DNA of 64,000 bases from Tretioscincus oriximinensis (Eukaryota; Chordata; Lepidosauria; Squamata; Gymnophthalmidae), in NCBI GenBank assembly GCA_022410635.1, contig JAJVDF010000239.1:672117-736116 (forward strand). The letters run 5' to 3'. Both the position numbers and the translations under genes were made by a program. Every line of letters starts with the position of its first letter. Positions within the stretch are counted from its first letter, which is position 1. The notes below the pieces were generated by a model that searched no databases, was not told the origin of the DNA, and saw only the letters and a list, made by a program, of their open reading frames with translations. Positions 46,430-58,800 of this stretch are shown here, in pieces.

Positions 46430-48392
46430 GTGAGTGAGCCAGGCCGCCCGGGGCAGCTGCAGGGGCCTCCACGTGTTGGCCGCTCTTCTACCACCGCACT
46501 GGGCGGCGGCGCGGGGAAAAGAGCAGCGGCTTGCTCGACTGGTGACAAGGCCGCCAAGGCTGCTGTCCGTGGCTAAGGATCATGGGAACTGTAGTTCGGA
46601 AAGAAAAGCCCCCCCTCCCCCGGCTCCTTTGCTTCTTCCCTGCCCGCACTCATTTCAAGGGTGGGCAGCCGGGCATGTAGAACACAGAAAGGTTTGAGAA
46701 TACGGCTTTTGCACTTCCTGCTCCTGGGCTAGCGGCAGAAATGCTTCTGCCTGGAGGAGTGCAAAAGGCCAGAAATATTCTTGGATGGCAATGATTCTCA
46801 GAGACTCTTTTATAAACCTAAGTGAGAAAAAAGTCCTGAACGTCAGAGATGTGATTGCCTTTGTCCTTTAAGGATTGTAATGTTGAGAAGTTTCAACGCA
46901 GGTGACTTGCATTTGCAGAGCAGCTGCTAGGAAACAAACAATGACACAGTCCTGCTTGCCATTAACACATCTGTTTCTTCCTGCTTATGTCGCTCCTTCA
47001 GGCAAAATTTTGTAGGCATATTAAAGAGGGAGAAGTAGAACATAGACTCGCAACTTGTTTTACTGATGACGACCCTTACGGTCATAAAAAAATTTCTGAT
47101 ACCTAATCTTTCTCCACTCCCTTGCAGTTTCATCCTGTTGTTTCTAATCCATTAAGAATAGGGCTGATCTCTCAGNTCTGTNACAGCCTTCAGATATTTG
47201 TGGACCGCTATTGTCTCCTCCCAGTCTTTGCTTTTGCAGACAGAACATCTCTTAAGTCCTCTTAACAGTTCTTCATAGGTCACCATCTTTTTAGCTCTTT
47301 TTTGAACATGCTCCAATTGAGCAGTGCCCTTTTTAAGTTGTGGTGCCCAGAAATGAACATTGTACTCTTGTGTAAACCATGATGTGGGCTGATCGGCAAA
47401 GCAGAATAACTACTTCACGTAATCTAGATGCTATGTGCATCTTAATGCACTGTTTACATTTTTTATAGAAGCTTCGCAGTTGATTATTTATTTGTACTTA
47501 TATCCCGCTCTATACTCGAAGGTCTAAGGGCAGCCAACCATAGGGTGGCGCACATCAGAGATGTCAAACTGATGGCCCTCCAGATGTTCCTGAACCACAA
47601 CTCCCAATGTTCAATTTGGTTTAGCAGAGTGGAGTACAGTGCTGGGAGTGGAATGGAATGTTGGGAGTTGTGGTTCAGGAACATCTGGAGGGCCACCAGT
47701 TTGACATCTCTGGCGCACATAGCTTTTGTTGCTTTCTCCATAGCAGACACCCTGTGAAGTAGGTGGGGCTGAGATAGTTCAAAGAACTGTGACTGGCCCA
47801 AACCAGAAGACTACCAGGTTTGAGTCCAACACTCTAACCACTACACCAAACTGGCTCTTTAGTTTAGTCTGGGATCTACCAATACATCTCAGGTCCTTTT
47901 CACTGCTGAGTTGCGAGTTGAGAATGATAACAGTATTTGGATTATCTCTTCCAGGTTTTCACAGTTGAAGAAATGATGCCCTATGTGCAGCATTTGAAAG
48001 GAGCACACAGCAAGAACCTTTTCCTTAAAGATAAGAAGAAAAAAGGGTTCTGGTTGGTGACCGTGCTGCATGACAGACAAGTCAACTTGAACAATTTGGC
48101 CAAAAAACTGGGTGTTGGAAGTGGGAATCTGCGCTTTGCTGAAGAATCTGCCATGTTGGACAAGTTGAGAGTCGCTCAGGGATGTGCGACCCCTCTGGCG
48201 CTTTTCTGTGATCAGGGAGATGTTACATTTGTGTTAGACGCTGCTTTACTAGAAGGCAACCATGAGAAGTTGTATTTTCACCCAATGACAAACTCTGCAA
48301 CCATGGGCCTGCATCCCGATGATTTTCTACGTTTTCTGAAGTCCACAGGCCATGAACCCGTAATCGTACATTTTGATAAAGGTGACAAATAA
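46334..48392 (+). CDS. PRORSD1: PRORSD1, freestanding tRNA-Pro editing protein
   Basis: Two exons (46334-46429, 47955-48392) join in phase 0 to 177 residues. The protein belongs to the YbaK/ProX family (ProXp-ala group), known to hydrolyse alanine mischarged on tRNA-Pro. Visible family marks are SKNLFLKDKKKKGFWLV, with the family's key lysine probably at residue 52, the LGVGSGNLRFA segment, and a GCATP loop (GxxxP) at about 108-112. The ATG sits in GCCGCCATGG, a near-perfect Kozak context. No frameshift or early stop is present, unlike human, where only the pseudogene PRORSD1P is known. It diverges from MTIF2 and converges on CCDC88A. Confidence 0.95.
46579..46597 (-). promoter_or_regulatory. 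ZNF143/THAP11-type site in PRORSD1 intron 1
   Basis: ATCATGGGAACTGTAGTTC is the reverse complement of GAACTACAGTTCCCATGAT, a close match to ACTACAnnTCCCAnnATGC, at the edge of the CpG block. Confidence 0.6.
47125..47370 (-). mobile_element. CR1 fragment, diverged
   Basis: TTGCAGTTTCATCCTG, CAGATATTTGTGGACC and TTTTTGAACATGCTCCAATTGAG are typical of the reverse strand of the ATTCTATG-type CR1 upstream of its tail. Confidence 0.65.
47480..47860 (-). mobile_element. SINE family 2 split by a MITE
   Basis: Reads like 33435-33695 (CGCTCTATACTCGAAGG tail side, AGTAGGTGGGGCTGAG body, CTACACCAAACTGGC head), with 165 extra bases at 47556-47720 made of a MITE and one duplicated 8-mer. Confidence 0.88.
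47556..47712. mobile_element. Intact hAT-like MITE with 8-bp target duplication
   Basis: A 157-bp element with 51-bp inverted ends differing at one base (starts CAGAGATGTCAAACTGATGG, mirrored at the right), flanked by GCGCACAT on both sides (47548-47555 and 47713-47720). The 8-bp duplication and CAG-type ends fit the hAT superfamily. Confidence 0.93.
47955..48392 (+). CDS. PRORSD1: PRORSD1 exon 2
   Basis: 145 codons from VFTVEEMMPYVQHLKGAHSK to VIVHFDKGDK and TAA. Acceptor TATCTCTTCCAG. Confidence 0.96.
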   Translation, partial: VFTVEEMMPYVQHLKGAHSKNLFLKDKKKKGFWLVTVLHDRQVNLNNLAKKLGVGSGNLRFAEESAMLDKLRVAQGCATPLALFCDQGDVTFVLDAALLEGNHEKLYFHPMTNSATMGLHPDDFLRFLKSTGHEPVIVHFDKGDK

Positions 48393-48460
48393 TTTTGCAA
48401 CCTTTTGGATATGGCATCATGTTGAAAATATAGAAAACAAGATTTAAAGGTTGTTCCTCG

Positions 48461-48466
48461 AATAAA
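48461..48466 (+). terminator. PRORSD1: PRORSD1 poly(A) signal
   Basis: AATAAA 68 bases after the stop. A second AATAAA near 48639 is an alternative. Confidence 0.65.
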
Positions 48467-48767
48467 GATAACTTATGTTTCTGTTTCTCTGAAATTTACT
48501 TTCTTCTCCCCAGATGATAGGTTGCTTCTTTATTTTCAATTATGTTTGATTACACTGATGTCTTTTTCAATTACAGGGACACTGAAGAAGGTCCCAGACA
48601 AAGTATGTAAATACTACATACATATTTTGCTTCAAAAAAATAAAAGGCAGAGCCAATGGTGAGAAAAAAAGTACTCCACAAAAATATTTCCAATATCTGT
48701 TATTTTTTACCAGATGGGACTAGTCATTTGTTATGTATTGTCCCTTCTTTTTTGGCCATGGGTTACA

Positions 48768-49335
48768 TAAGAACATACCAAGTGGAGCCCTGCTGAGTCA
48801 GGACACAGGCATCTAATCCAGCAGCTTGTTTCTCAGTAACTCACTAGTTGTTTATGTGCATTTTAAGCAAATGAGGAAGCAAATTGACCTTTGCCTGCAG
48901 TCCAATGCTTGCAGTAGGCCTTTAAAAGGCATCCTTCTCTCAAACCTGGAAGCAGTAACTGGACATAATTGCTAGTAACTATTAATACATTGAGCAAGGG
49001 GCTCACGTAGCACCTTAGAAACCTACAGGGAAAAGCTAGGCAACAAAAGCTTTCAAAGACAAATTTACATTAATATGATCTGTTCACAATTATTCTCATC
49101 CTTTCTTAAGGCTGCCCTAGCTGATTGCTGTCACAACCTCGTCTGGTAGCAAATTCCGAAAATTACAGAGCTCTGGCTGCAAAAAAAAAATGCTTCACCT
49201 TGTCTGTCTTCTCTCCCTCTTGCCCATCAATTTCATAGCATCCCTACTAGTTCTGATGCAGTGTGATAAAATAATTTTCTCTGTCTACCTTTTCCAAACC
49301 ATTCATGAGTTTATTCATTTCAGCCCAATAGGGCA
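48768..49335 (-). mobile_element. Old CR1 3' end with fold-back insertion
   Basis: AACATACCAAGTGGAGCCCTGC at the tail side and CCTTGTCTGTCTTCTCTCCC inside. Around 49005-49080 GGGGCTCACGTAGCACCTTAG belongs to the fold-back repeat family. Confidence 0.7.
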
Positions 49336-49839
49336 GTTGAGTTGAGGGTGAAGCGTTCGCTTGGAAAAATCTGGTTTCATAGTATGCGGAAATTTTTGCA
49401 CAACATAGAAGCCTTCTAGCCCACACTGTGTTCAGAAATCCATATTGCCAGTTAGATCAGTTGAGTGGGAAAAACAAAAATAAAGCTACTATACTTAAAT
49501 CAGCTCTGTAGTAGACATTCTTAAACTTACTATCCAGCAATATGCAGGAACCATCAGATGTAACACTTTGCCCTGTTTTCATTTATTCACTTTGTGATTT
49601 CTGTTCCATTCACCAAAATGAAGAGATTTCTANATATTGTCTTGGTAGCCAAAGCTAGAAGTGTCCTTAAGCTGAGCTCAATTACTGTAACTACAAGAAC
49701 CTATTNGTTCAATTTTCTCGGCATTGATACAAAAATGCTTTTGGGGAAATACCAGAGACTGGAACCACCTGTATGCAGACAGATCNTCCTGTCAATGAGC
49801 TAAAGCAATTTCCTGCACCTGTCACACACTTCTCTTCAT

Positions 49840-49930
49840 AGTGTGTGAAGAACTAGATGTGTCTATGAAAGCTCATGATGAGTGTCTTTTTCTTGTAGGT
49901 CTCTAAAGAACTATGATACCACCTTACTAG
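49840..49930. repeat. Degenerate fold-back repeat
   Basis: TCTATGAAAGCTCATG and GTAGGTCTCTAAAGAACTATGA recall the family at 31350. Confidence 0.4.
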
Positions 49931-50118
49931 AAAGTAAGAGAAATGAAATTGTAGAAATTGAATTCCTAAATATTTTCTCTCTAATTATTATGCCCATAAG
50001 CCTAATCCTTGTAAATCCATCCACACACCTACCTATTTCACTGGAACCAATAAGCCCCTTTTTAATCATTTGATGAACTACTTCAAACTTACGACTTCTC
50101 TACTTTGAGCCCCTAGAT

Positions 50119-50306
50119 CAGGGGTGGGCAATTAATTTTTCCCAAGGGGCCGCATGAGAAATTGGGGTGGTTTTACAGGGCCGGATTAATATAGTTAACT
50201 CAGTTCTACCCAATACTGTATATAACTCTGAGCTAAGAGGGGCGGGCCGGTCAGAGACAGTAGGAGGGCCGCATGTGGCCCTCGGGCCGCCCCTTGCCCA
50301 GGTCTG
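50119..50306. mobile_element. Intact hAT-like MITE with 8-bp target duplication
   Basis: 188 bp, starting CAGGGGTGGGCAA and ending TTGCCCAGGTCTG, flanked by CCCTAGAT on both sides (50111-50118 and 50307-50314). Typical hAT ends; GC-rich interior with no coding. Confidence 0.93.
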
Positions 50307-51539
50307 CCCTAGATGTATTGGTCTCGTGAACTCCCATGAATCCTAATCTTTCAGAACTGGTGGAAACTCAGTCTGCTGGANACGTTTGTTATTTATTACA
50401 CTGAACATTGGTGTACAGTTGGTAAAAAATCCAGAATCAAGTGAAANTTGGCTCTTGTAAGTTCCAGTGACAAGCAAAAGACAAACTAACCAAGTTGTTC
50501 AGCAATTCTATCTGCTGATTCCAAAATGCAGATATATGGAAGCTATGCTACAAATGGAGAGTTAAAAGCTATCTCCCACCTACTTTTTTCCAGTAAACNT
50601 TTGTTGTTTAATTCCCTCCCAATGTTCTTTAAAAAAGAAAAAAAGAAAAATCATTTGGTTTGGAGTTTTAATAATATAATTAAGTAGTGTACAATGGCAA
50701 ACATTACAAAATGTCTTAATAGGTATAAGAAAGGAAAGCTACAGCATTTAACAACAGATTCTGTAAAACAGTGTTTAAAAGAGTTTTGTGTCACACACAC
50801 CCCTTAAGGCAGTTCCATTCTTAACAATGCTTGGGCTACACACACAAGAAGAATTTACACGAAGAGAACAGACATTGGTTCCAGTGCCAGAGCTGCATAT
50901 TTTAAGAAAATAGTGCATTCTGGAAAAGGTGATTGTAGCTTAGCAACTGCAGCACCAGAGTGAAAGCAAAAGTATCTCATTATAGTACAACAGATTTTAG
51001 CTTTCGCTTCATGGCTGCTGGATATTGTCAAGTGCAGTGAAAAAGCCCTTGCATTTAGTTCCAAAGGTGCTGGGATTCAAGTGATGCCAAAGTGACACAA
51101 ATATTTCCTGACACTGTTGAAGACTTATAAACAAAAGGAAAAAAAGATGGTTATAAAACAGTATAAAAGTTAACAAAAGCTGGAACAAAGATCGGACAGG
51201 AATTTTTTTCTAGTTTCATTCATTGATGCTGAAATTGTAGATTACACAGCCATCAGGAAATACGGATGTATTTTTCATTATGCTCTGGAAAGGGAAGCTA
51301 AAAATTAACAGGGCTTTGGTACTCCTACATAGAATCTATTTTTTAAAAGTAGCGCTTGGCTTCACAGATTTGTTTCCAAGTGATAGAGAATTATAATGTT
51401 AAACTGCTTACTTATANCCCATCAGCATCCTTGTGCCTAAAATGATTGGTAAGGCTGTAACAGGAGATGATATTCCATTTCAGACCTTTGAATTATGCTA
51501 CAGAAGGCAATAAAGTCCTAAAAACAGTAAAGTCAAGAG

Positions 51540-51790
51540 GACCTTTGCTAGACCTTGCCTGTCTTTCCAACCTGGAGGCAGTATTAGACACTGGTAGACG
51601 TGGCCTCCAAGTATACTGCTCAAAACAATGAAGGGAACANTTTAACAGAACATGTTACATTGAAGTGTTCCCTTAATTGTTTTGAACAGTATATTTATCT
51701 AACCCATTCTTAAAACTACCCAGGGTGTTTGCTAGTCATTACCTTTTCTGACAGCAAAAACATAAGGACATAAGAGAAACAAGCCATATA
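51540..51790 (-). mobile_element. Eroded CR1 carrying a MITE
   Basis: TTGCCTGTCTTTCCAACCTGG and ACCCATTCTTAAAACTACCCAGG flank the palindromic MITE; both look like eroded CR1 tail sequence. Confidence 0.5.
51614..51691. mobile_element. Short palindromic MITE, copy 2
   Basis: TACTGCTCAAAACAATGAAGG to GTTCCCTTAATTGTTTTGAACAGTA, sister of 16421-16493, TA-flanked. Confidence 0.8.
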
Positions 51791-54700
51791 TGATGAACCA
51801 TCCATGTAAACATATGGATAAAATGTTGCTCTTGCCCACTTCAAGAGATCTGTATGGGAAAAATTTCAGCCAGNCTAGTCAGTGGAGTTGCCTGTAGAAA
51901 AGTGGGTGTCCATGCAAAATGTATTGAACCAAGACAAAAAGAAAAGAAATCCAAGTGCAAAGCCCCCAAAGGTGCAAATCTTAAGAAAATAGGTATGGTC
52001 AATCAGGGTTGAAAAGTGTCCAAAACACAGTTTGCTCTGAACATATTACAGATTAAACAAACCAGGAATAATAAAGGTAGGATGGAGGCTTCATTCCTGT
52101 TTGTAGTTTTTAGGTTATCTTTAGATTTTCTAAGATAGGTATCATAGCTAGATCCAAAAGCTCGGTTTAAAGAGGAACAATAGAGCATGGTACAATAACC
52201 ACGAAACTACAACAAACAAGAACCATATCATACATTTAGTTCAGGTTTAATAAGCTAGCCTAACAAGGCTAATGAGACACTATCTCATTCTATAATCTTA
52301 ACTCAGATACAAACCTACACTGATAGAAAGATCATATTTCTCATCTTCAGCAATAAGGGGGGAAATGCCCAATGTGGGATAATGAAGAGCTTATGGTTAT
52401 GTGGAGTTTAAAACATTTTTTGGCACTATGCAGCTTTCGGGGTAACCTTTTTCAAAATAAAGTTAAAAGACCTAAACTCCTGTACACAAATAGCCAACCA
52501 AGCATATCACATTGAATAGCCTCTTGGATCTCAACTTTCTGAGCTCATGTATTTTTCAGCATTGAGCATCTAGTTAGCTGCTTTAGGATGAGGCTCATAT
52601 ACAGTGCTTAAAAAACTCACAGTGTCTTAAAAAACTTAGATATACTAAAGAAGAAAAAAAAATATTTACGTGCATGTTTTGCTATGATATGGTCTTCAAA
52701 CTAATCAATAAAAATTATCACTAATTTCAGGCCTTTTTCCTGTAATCGATAGTAATTTGGTTGGTTGAAGTATATAAAGTAACTTCCTACTTTTGAGGAT
52801 TATCCTGATTTAGACCTTCCTGGTCACACTTTTTATTTGATAGATTACTGACTACCAAACAGTACTTCATACAAACATTCTATATCGGTTTCTTATTTCA
52901 AATGTCAAGTTCCTTCTTTTCTACACATTTTGCTTATTCTCAGATATTACAAAATCGGGACAATACAGGTTCTCTATGTTTGCTGCTCAAAAGGTATAGT
53001 TAGAGTTGATGTACTTAGGACTACAGGGTGTTCGTCTTTTTCAGAACTGATGATGACTGCAATGTTTCACAAACTATACAAAAATGTATTTTTAAAAAAT
53101 ATGTTTTCCCAGTTCAGCGAGTTCAGACATCCCATAACTGGCTCAGAATGAAAAAAATGGAGCTATTATATGCATAGGTATCAGCAGTTTTCAGTGAAAT
53201 CCTATGAGGTCAAAGTGTGATATACTCACGATCATGAAGATATTTATACATTTAGCGACTTATAATAAAATAAAACTTTAAAATTGAATATGAACCAGAA
53301 TAATTTTATGTTCATGTACATTTCCCGTGATTAACCAAATCTATTTTCTTGTGCTCTTTGCAATAGATTAAGACAAATACATACATACTTTTTAAAGAAG
53401 TACCAACAACATTAATGAATTTTAATTCATATAAAATTATATGGAACAAGAATAGGAGGACTTATTAGTAAAACCCCTAATAAAAATGGCTTAAAAATAC
53501 TGATTATGAACTTATTTATAAAGGCTTTTTTCTCTTAAGCCATAATCAGTTCAGAACAAAATCATAAACAAAAGATCAAACAATAAAATATGAAATATTT
53601 AATTTAGGACAATTTTAATCGCTAGAACAGTATTGTATTTGTTGAAAACAAGAACAGTTTTATAGGATATTCAGTCTTGATAACATTTAATCTATCTTTT
53701 TCTGTGGAAAAGAAAAAGAATACTGTGTATTAAAAATCAGGAAATGATGTTATAATGTAATTTTTTTTCAAGAAATTATCCATATGCACCAAAACAGTCT
53801 TGTTTTAAGAGCCTTCATCATGCAAATTATGCAAACTCAATAAGGCCCATGAAGTGCCAATAAACTTACGGGAGTCATTTTTGTACCTTTATTTACAACA
53901 AATTCCACAATATACTACAGCCTTTTCCTCTTCTTCAGATTTACAGAACTAAACACTGCTAATTATTAGCAGAAGCAATAAGCAATTGATGAAATAAGGA
54001 AATGAAGAAAAAAATTATTCTTGAAGTAATTCTTGAGATAATACAATGCTTTGTTCTTACGAGAGGTGAAAATTATCCCTTTATTCTGTAGATCACAGCA
54101 GTGCAATACACAATAAATTCCATCTTTAAAAAATTCAGCAGAGATGCCAGCACAGTTCCTTGATTCAAGGAAAGAAGATGTATATTTCTTGATTGTTCTA
54201 TTCATGTAGGCCTGTAAAACCTTTCAACTTTTTTTTAAACCATATGATTCATATAGATGAGTGCCTTGTTACTTCAGAAATAAAGGCTTCACACTGAAAT
54301 ACTGAAGGACACTTTTCTCTCTGTGTTCAGTTGAAAAGCAGAAAGAGAAGAAAGAAAACATAAAAATAGTTTTAAAGATACAGAAAAGATATAAAAAAGT
54401 AAAGTTACTAGAATAGTTAGCAGGACACAACAGAAATGGTTTAAAGCAATGATTAAAAAGGGGAGACAGACAAGAGCAAATATAATACAAGGACATTTTC
54501 TGTGGATTGCGGAGCTGGGTTCCGTGTAGTAGAATAATCCCTTAAATTTTGTTTCAAAGGCCTTACAAACACAACATAGAGGACTGCATAAATGCTGAAA
54601 TTCTGTATATTAGGAAATACATGTGGCAATATTGTCAGAATTCTAATACTAAGTTGTTAACCCGACAACAGCGGGCCATTTCCTACCCATGTCTTCCTCC

Positions 54701-55761
54701 CTATCCTTTGGTAGTGACGCTTGTAATATGCTTCCTATGCGCATATACGGCCAGTAACGCTAGAACATGACGTCCAATTCAGTCCTGATTTGGACCAATT
54801 GTGGATGATATTTGGTACATATGCTGCCTGATTATCATCATCACCGTCATCTCAGGCTGTTACAATTATAAAGACATACATTAGGTCCTTTTGGCAACGA
54901 GACTTATTCCAGATAGGGACTTGCTAGACTTATATGACCTTTATAATTCTTAAGAAATACTCTGCATATCCCTATAACTGTTATTATAATTTGTTGGTTA
55001 TAAAAGTAACTCATTATATAAAATGCAATACTCAATGACAAATGTTGCATATACAATGATTCCTAACCCAGGATTCAAGATACCAGGAGTACAATCCATG
55101 ATATTTAGAAGTACATAACAAAAAAAAGATTAAATAATGGCAGAATATTTGAAATAACAGAATTAACTAGAAAAAAATTGCTNACATAAAGGCAACACAA
55201 TTGATGAAAATGGACTATCAAGTGAAAAAAAGTTTGACAACCACTGGTATAACTAGCAACTGATGCTTAGCGGGACTTTCATAAATCTAGCTCCTTTATT
55301 ACACACACTGCTTTTCTTGAAGGCATCTTCTGCCATAAATTTTAAGCAAACTAAGGATTTAAAATCAATCCTGAGAAAATGACAACAGCTGATTATTCTC
55401 TTATGGAATAAATAGGAACCCTGTTTTCCTAAAGATTGCACTGCCATAAAAATGAATAGTGATAGATCATTTTTCAGCTAACAAATTGCCACTAACAGTA
55501 ATTATTAAATACTGAATGCAAAAATAGGAAAGGGAAGGCGGACTCTCTGGGAAAACTGAACTGTCATATACAAATCTGCCTTGAAGAGGAAGCAAGATAA
55601 GCCAGCAATTTAATGCAAGCAGTATTGACAATTGTTAATGCACTGTGCGATTTTTCCTGTCTGAAAAGGTTAGTTTTTCTGTAAATGAAAGCCACTTTAT
55701 TTACATGTTGGGCAGAAAACTCACCACTTGGCCCACCTCTCATGTAGTGGGAGTAATAGAA

Positions 55762-55826
55762 TTAGGAGTTTTGTGGCTCCCTAGACCTGCTTTTTGAATT
55801 TCTTTTTTCTGGTTTAGCTTCCACAT
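55762..55826 (-). CDS. CCDC88A: CCDC88A terminal exon, girdin-type end
   Basis: Acceptor TTTTCTTCTGCAG. With the upstream base it encodes NVEAKPEKRNSKSRSREPQN-S and TAA, the conserved girdin end. Too short to appear as an obvious ORF. Confidence 0.9.
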
Positions 55827-58800
55827 CTGCAGAAGAAAAGCATTTCAAGTTATTCATTCAGCAGGAAAATAATCCAAAAGTCCTTACATGGTAACATCTA
55901 TTACTAGACACCAATGACAGAAGATCTATAGAAATGAAGGAGATGAATCAGAAGAGAAAGTTGGAACACATCTTAAGACTCTAATTTTTTTAAATAGTTT
56001 TATCGCCTTTTGTCTATTTAGAACGCAGAATGTAATATTCAAATGATCTATGGTTAATGCTTAAGACTAAAATTTTAAAAAGCCTGTGCCTAATTGTACA
56101 GCTGAGCAGAGAATACTTATTTTATTCACCCAAATCTACAAAGCTGAAAAGTATTCTTGCATGCAGTAAAATGAAACATGCAAAATCAAATTGTCTGAAA
56201 TTAGCTATATATTTAGAAAAGGAAATATTTAAGCAAGTTTTTACTTCCAAGCAAAAAAAAAATCTCATTCCACAGCAGACAAAATAATTCACGTTTCATG
56301 CTTCCAACCTAGATTCTTGAGCGGCATCTGTAGAATAATTATATGATTTCTTTGTCATTTAAGGACATAATAAAAGCCCTGCTCAAGGAGGCCATGGTCA
56401 ACCAAGTCCACTATTTTATCTTGCACCATAGCCTACTAGTGACCTTGCGTTCTTTTCTTGAAGCTGATGGGCAGAAGACTTAGGACAGAAAAGTGGAAGT
56501 ATTTTTCATCCAAAGGGTCATTGGTTTAAAGAATTTACTTTTGGAAGAGATGGTGGTAGCAGGACGTTTGGACAGCTTTAAGATACACTTGGTCTCCATG
56601 AATTAGTCCAGTTGTATCAACAGTTAATAGGAGGGAAAATGGTTTGAAACATGGATGATTTGAAAGTAATATAATTGTAATGTATTGTGGAAATAAATCA
56701 AATGTTTTAAACTCCCTCCCCCCATTCTTTGCTGTAATGTTTGGCCAAAATAGCAGTGTTCTTTTCCCCTTTCAGCGGCAGTTATTGTTCTTAAGGAAGC
56801 GAATTCTGTTTATAATCCTGTTTTTATTATAACCCTGGTCCCTTAGGGTATATAGCAGGATATAAATATAAGTAAGTAAATGAATATTCTTCTTTTTTGC
56901 TTACCCAGATATGATAACTAATTAATTATTCTATCTACTGTCAGGATACAATTGACAAAGATGGGAAGCTATCGTTGAAACGATGAGACCATGTGGCCAT
57001 TTTGAAACTCAGAATTGCCCAAGTCCTCAATGCTTCTTAGAAACATTGAACAAAAACCTAGAGAATCTACCAGTGCCAGTTTCAAAGCTCTTTTGCAGAA
57101 TTAGAATGTTAATCTTCTACCTCAAGAGGTATTCTGGAGAATACCAGAAGTGGCAAAAGCTTCCCAGTAATATGTCTCATGTGAGTGCTGATGAAAGCCA
57201 ATGTACTAGGGATTTATTTGCTCCCCTCCCAGAGAATAACTCCCAGGGCTGACTGAAACTCTTCCTTAAACAGTTTTGACACTACAGAGTTTGAAACTGG
57301 GTATTTATATAGAAAATTACAACATCTTATGAACCGCTTAACTCATGTTGAACACTATTGCATTTGTAAGTACTCTGATTTTGCATTAGTGCCTTACTTT
57401 CCTCGAGTTATCCTACTTAGTTTTGTGGAATGAATCTAAAGGAATGAGAAACTGAGAAGAATTTCACTGATTTGCAAATAACTGTTTGGTCAGAACAAAG
57501 TTAAACTGCACATGTATGGGCCAAAAGAGATATGGGTGGACTTCTGAATAATATGTGGATTTGGTTAGCTAGAAAAAAAATTGACATTTGCTCTGATCAA
57601 GTATCACATGTATATAAGAAGCTGCAAAACAGCAGCACAAAATGCACGATAAACCATATAGGTCCTGTCCCTTACTGAGCCTTATTCGGGGTTATAACTC
57701 AGAATAGGACTCTGCCATCTACAGGCTAGTGCAGGCTAAGACAAGCCCCAAATGCAGCCTGCCATAGTCTACACTGGAATGTGGATGGTTAGCCTTTTGT
57801 CCACAATAAGATTCAGNAGGGACAGGGACCGTAGTAAGCATTTTTGACATAGTCTATTGCCAATTTTGTCAAACGTGTTGCATGAATTAATGAATGTGAT
57901 AATAAAACATGATTTTCCACACACATTTCTTTGACATACTGTATTATTACTTAGCTTCATAAAACTGAAGGCCAAACATGTATATACCCAATACAATTAA
58001 AGTGTCTTAATTAAGTACTTTCATCCAATTGTATAGATTGAGTTATTTAGTAATTTCTTCTTTTTCAAAACTAGCAATGGATCCTTTTGCTAAACACAAG
58101 AGATACCAAAGAAATTACTTTGGGCGGCAAAGAAGCAAACCTATTCCCCAAAAAAGCAAAACCAATTTTGAGAGTGGTTTCTCATAGTCTCAATACTTTT
58201 TCCTTTCCAATTTTTGTAACTCTTTACATTTTTAATATATTTGGTTGGATGGAAAGCCTAATCAAGCTTAAAAACTGAGCTTTCACTGGCCACAGCTTAC
58301 GAGGCATGACTGTTTTGACTGACCATGCATCACCACCTGTCTGCTTCAGTCTGTCTACCAACTGATGCCACGGTTACTGCCCAGTTACTGAGAAGTGTTG
58401 TTCCTGTGTGCTAGCCCTCTGATTGCAAGCCCCAGGAGAAAACATCCTGTTCCAGGAAGGTCTCTGCATTTGAAACCTTTATGGAAGAGAAGGCAGTGTC
58501 ATGCATACAAGCAGTACAGCATGCTGAGAGGCAGAAGGCAAGCATCCATTAGGGTGCTTCTGAACAATGCAGCAGATGGCAGCAGTACAGACCGAAGCTG
58601 GTAAGCAGCATTAGATGGCAGGCAGAAGTGGGTGAAAGGGAGGACAGGAAATGGTATGAAGGGAGGATGCAGGTGGACCTAACCTGAATTGGTTGGCCTA
58701 CTGGACAAAAAACTCAGATACTTGTCAAAGAATGTGAGCCAGTTTTAACAATGTTATAATGAACTGAATCCACTAAAATCAGCTTCAGCAAACCTCTGCT

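Larger units (their letters stand above)
45990..46640. promoter_or_regulatory. CpG-rich shared MTIF2/PRORSD1 promoter region
   Basis: The only CpG-rich block between the diverging MTIF2 and PRORSD1 genes, containing PRORSD1 exon 1. Large open frames on both strands here are GC-driven. The MTIF2 non-coding first exon is expected here but cannot be placed. Confidence 0.65.
50640..55761 (-). other. CCDC88A: Probable long 3' UTR of CCDC88A (short-exon isoform)
   Basis: AT-rich sequence from the girdin-type stop (55762) to about 50.6 kb, almost free of recognisable repeats between 52.0 and 55.7 kb, unlike the rest of the window. A CR1 remnant with a MITE sits at 51540-51790. No unique poly(A) site could be fixed; TTTATT motifs occur at several places. 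Human CCDC88A also has a multi-kilobase 3' UTR. Confidence 0.45.

Noticed and set aside
45707..46576. 289-codon plus-strand open frame and several antisense frames over the 46-kb CpG block
   Set aside because: GC-rich DNA has few stop codons. The frame begins in a CTTT microsatellite, overlaps PRORSD1 exon 1 in another frame and has no recognisable domain.
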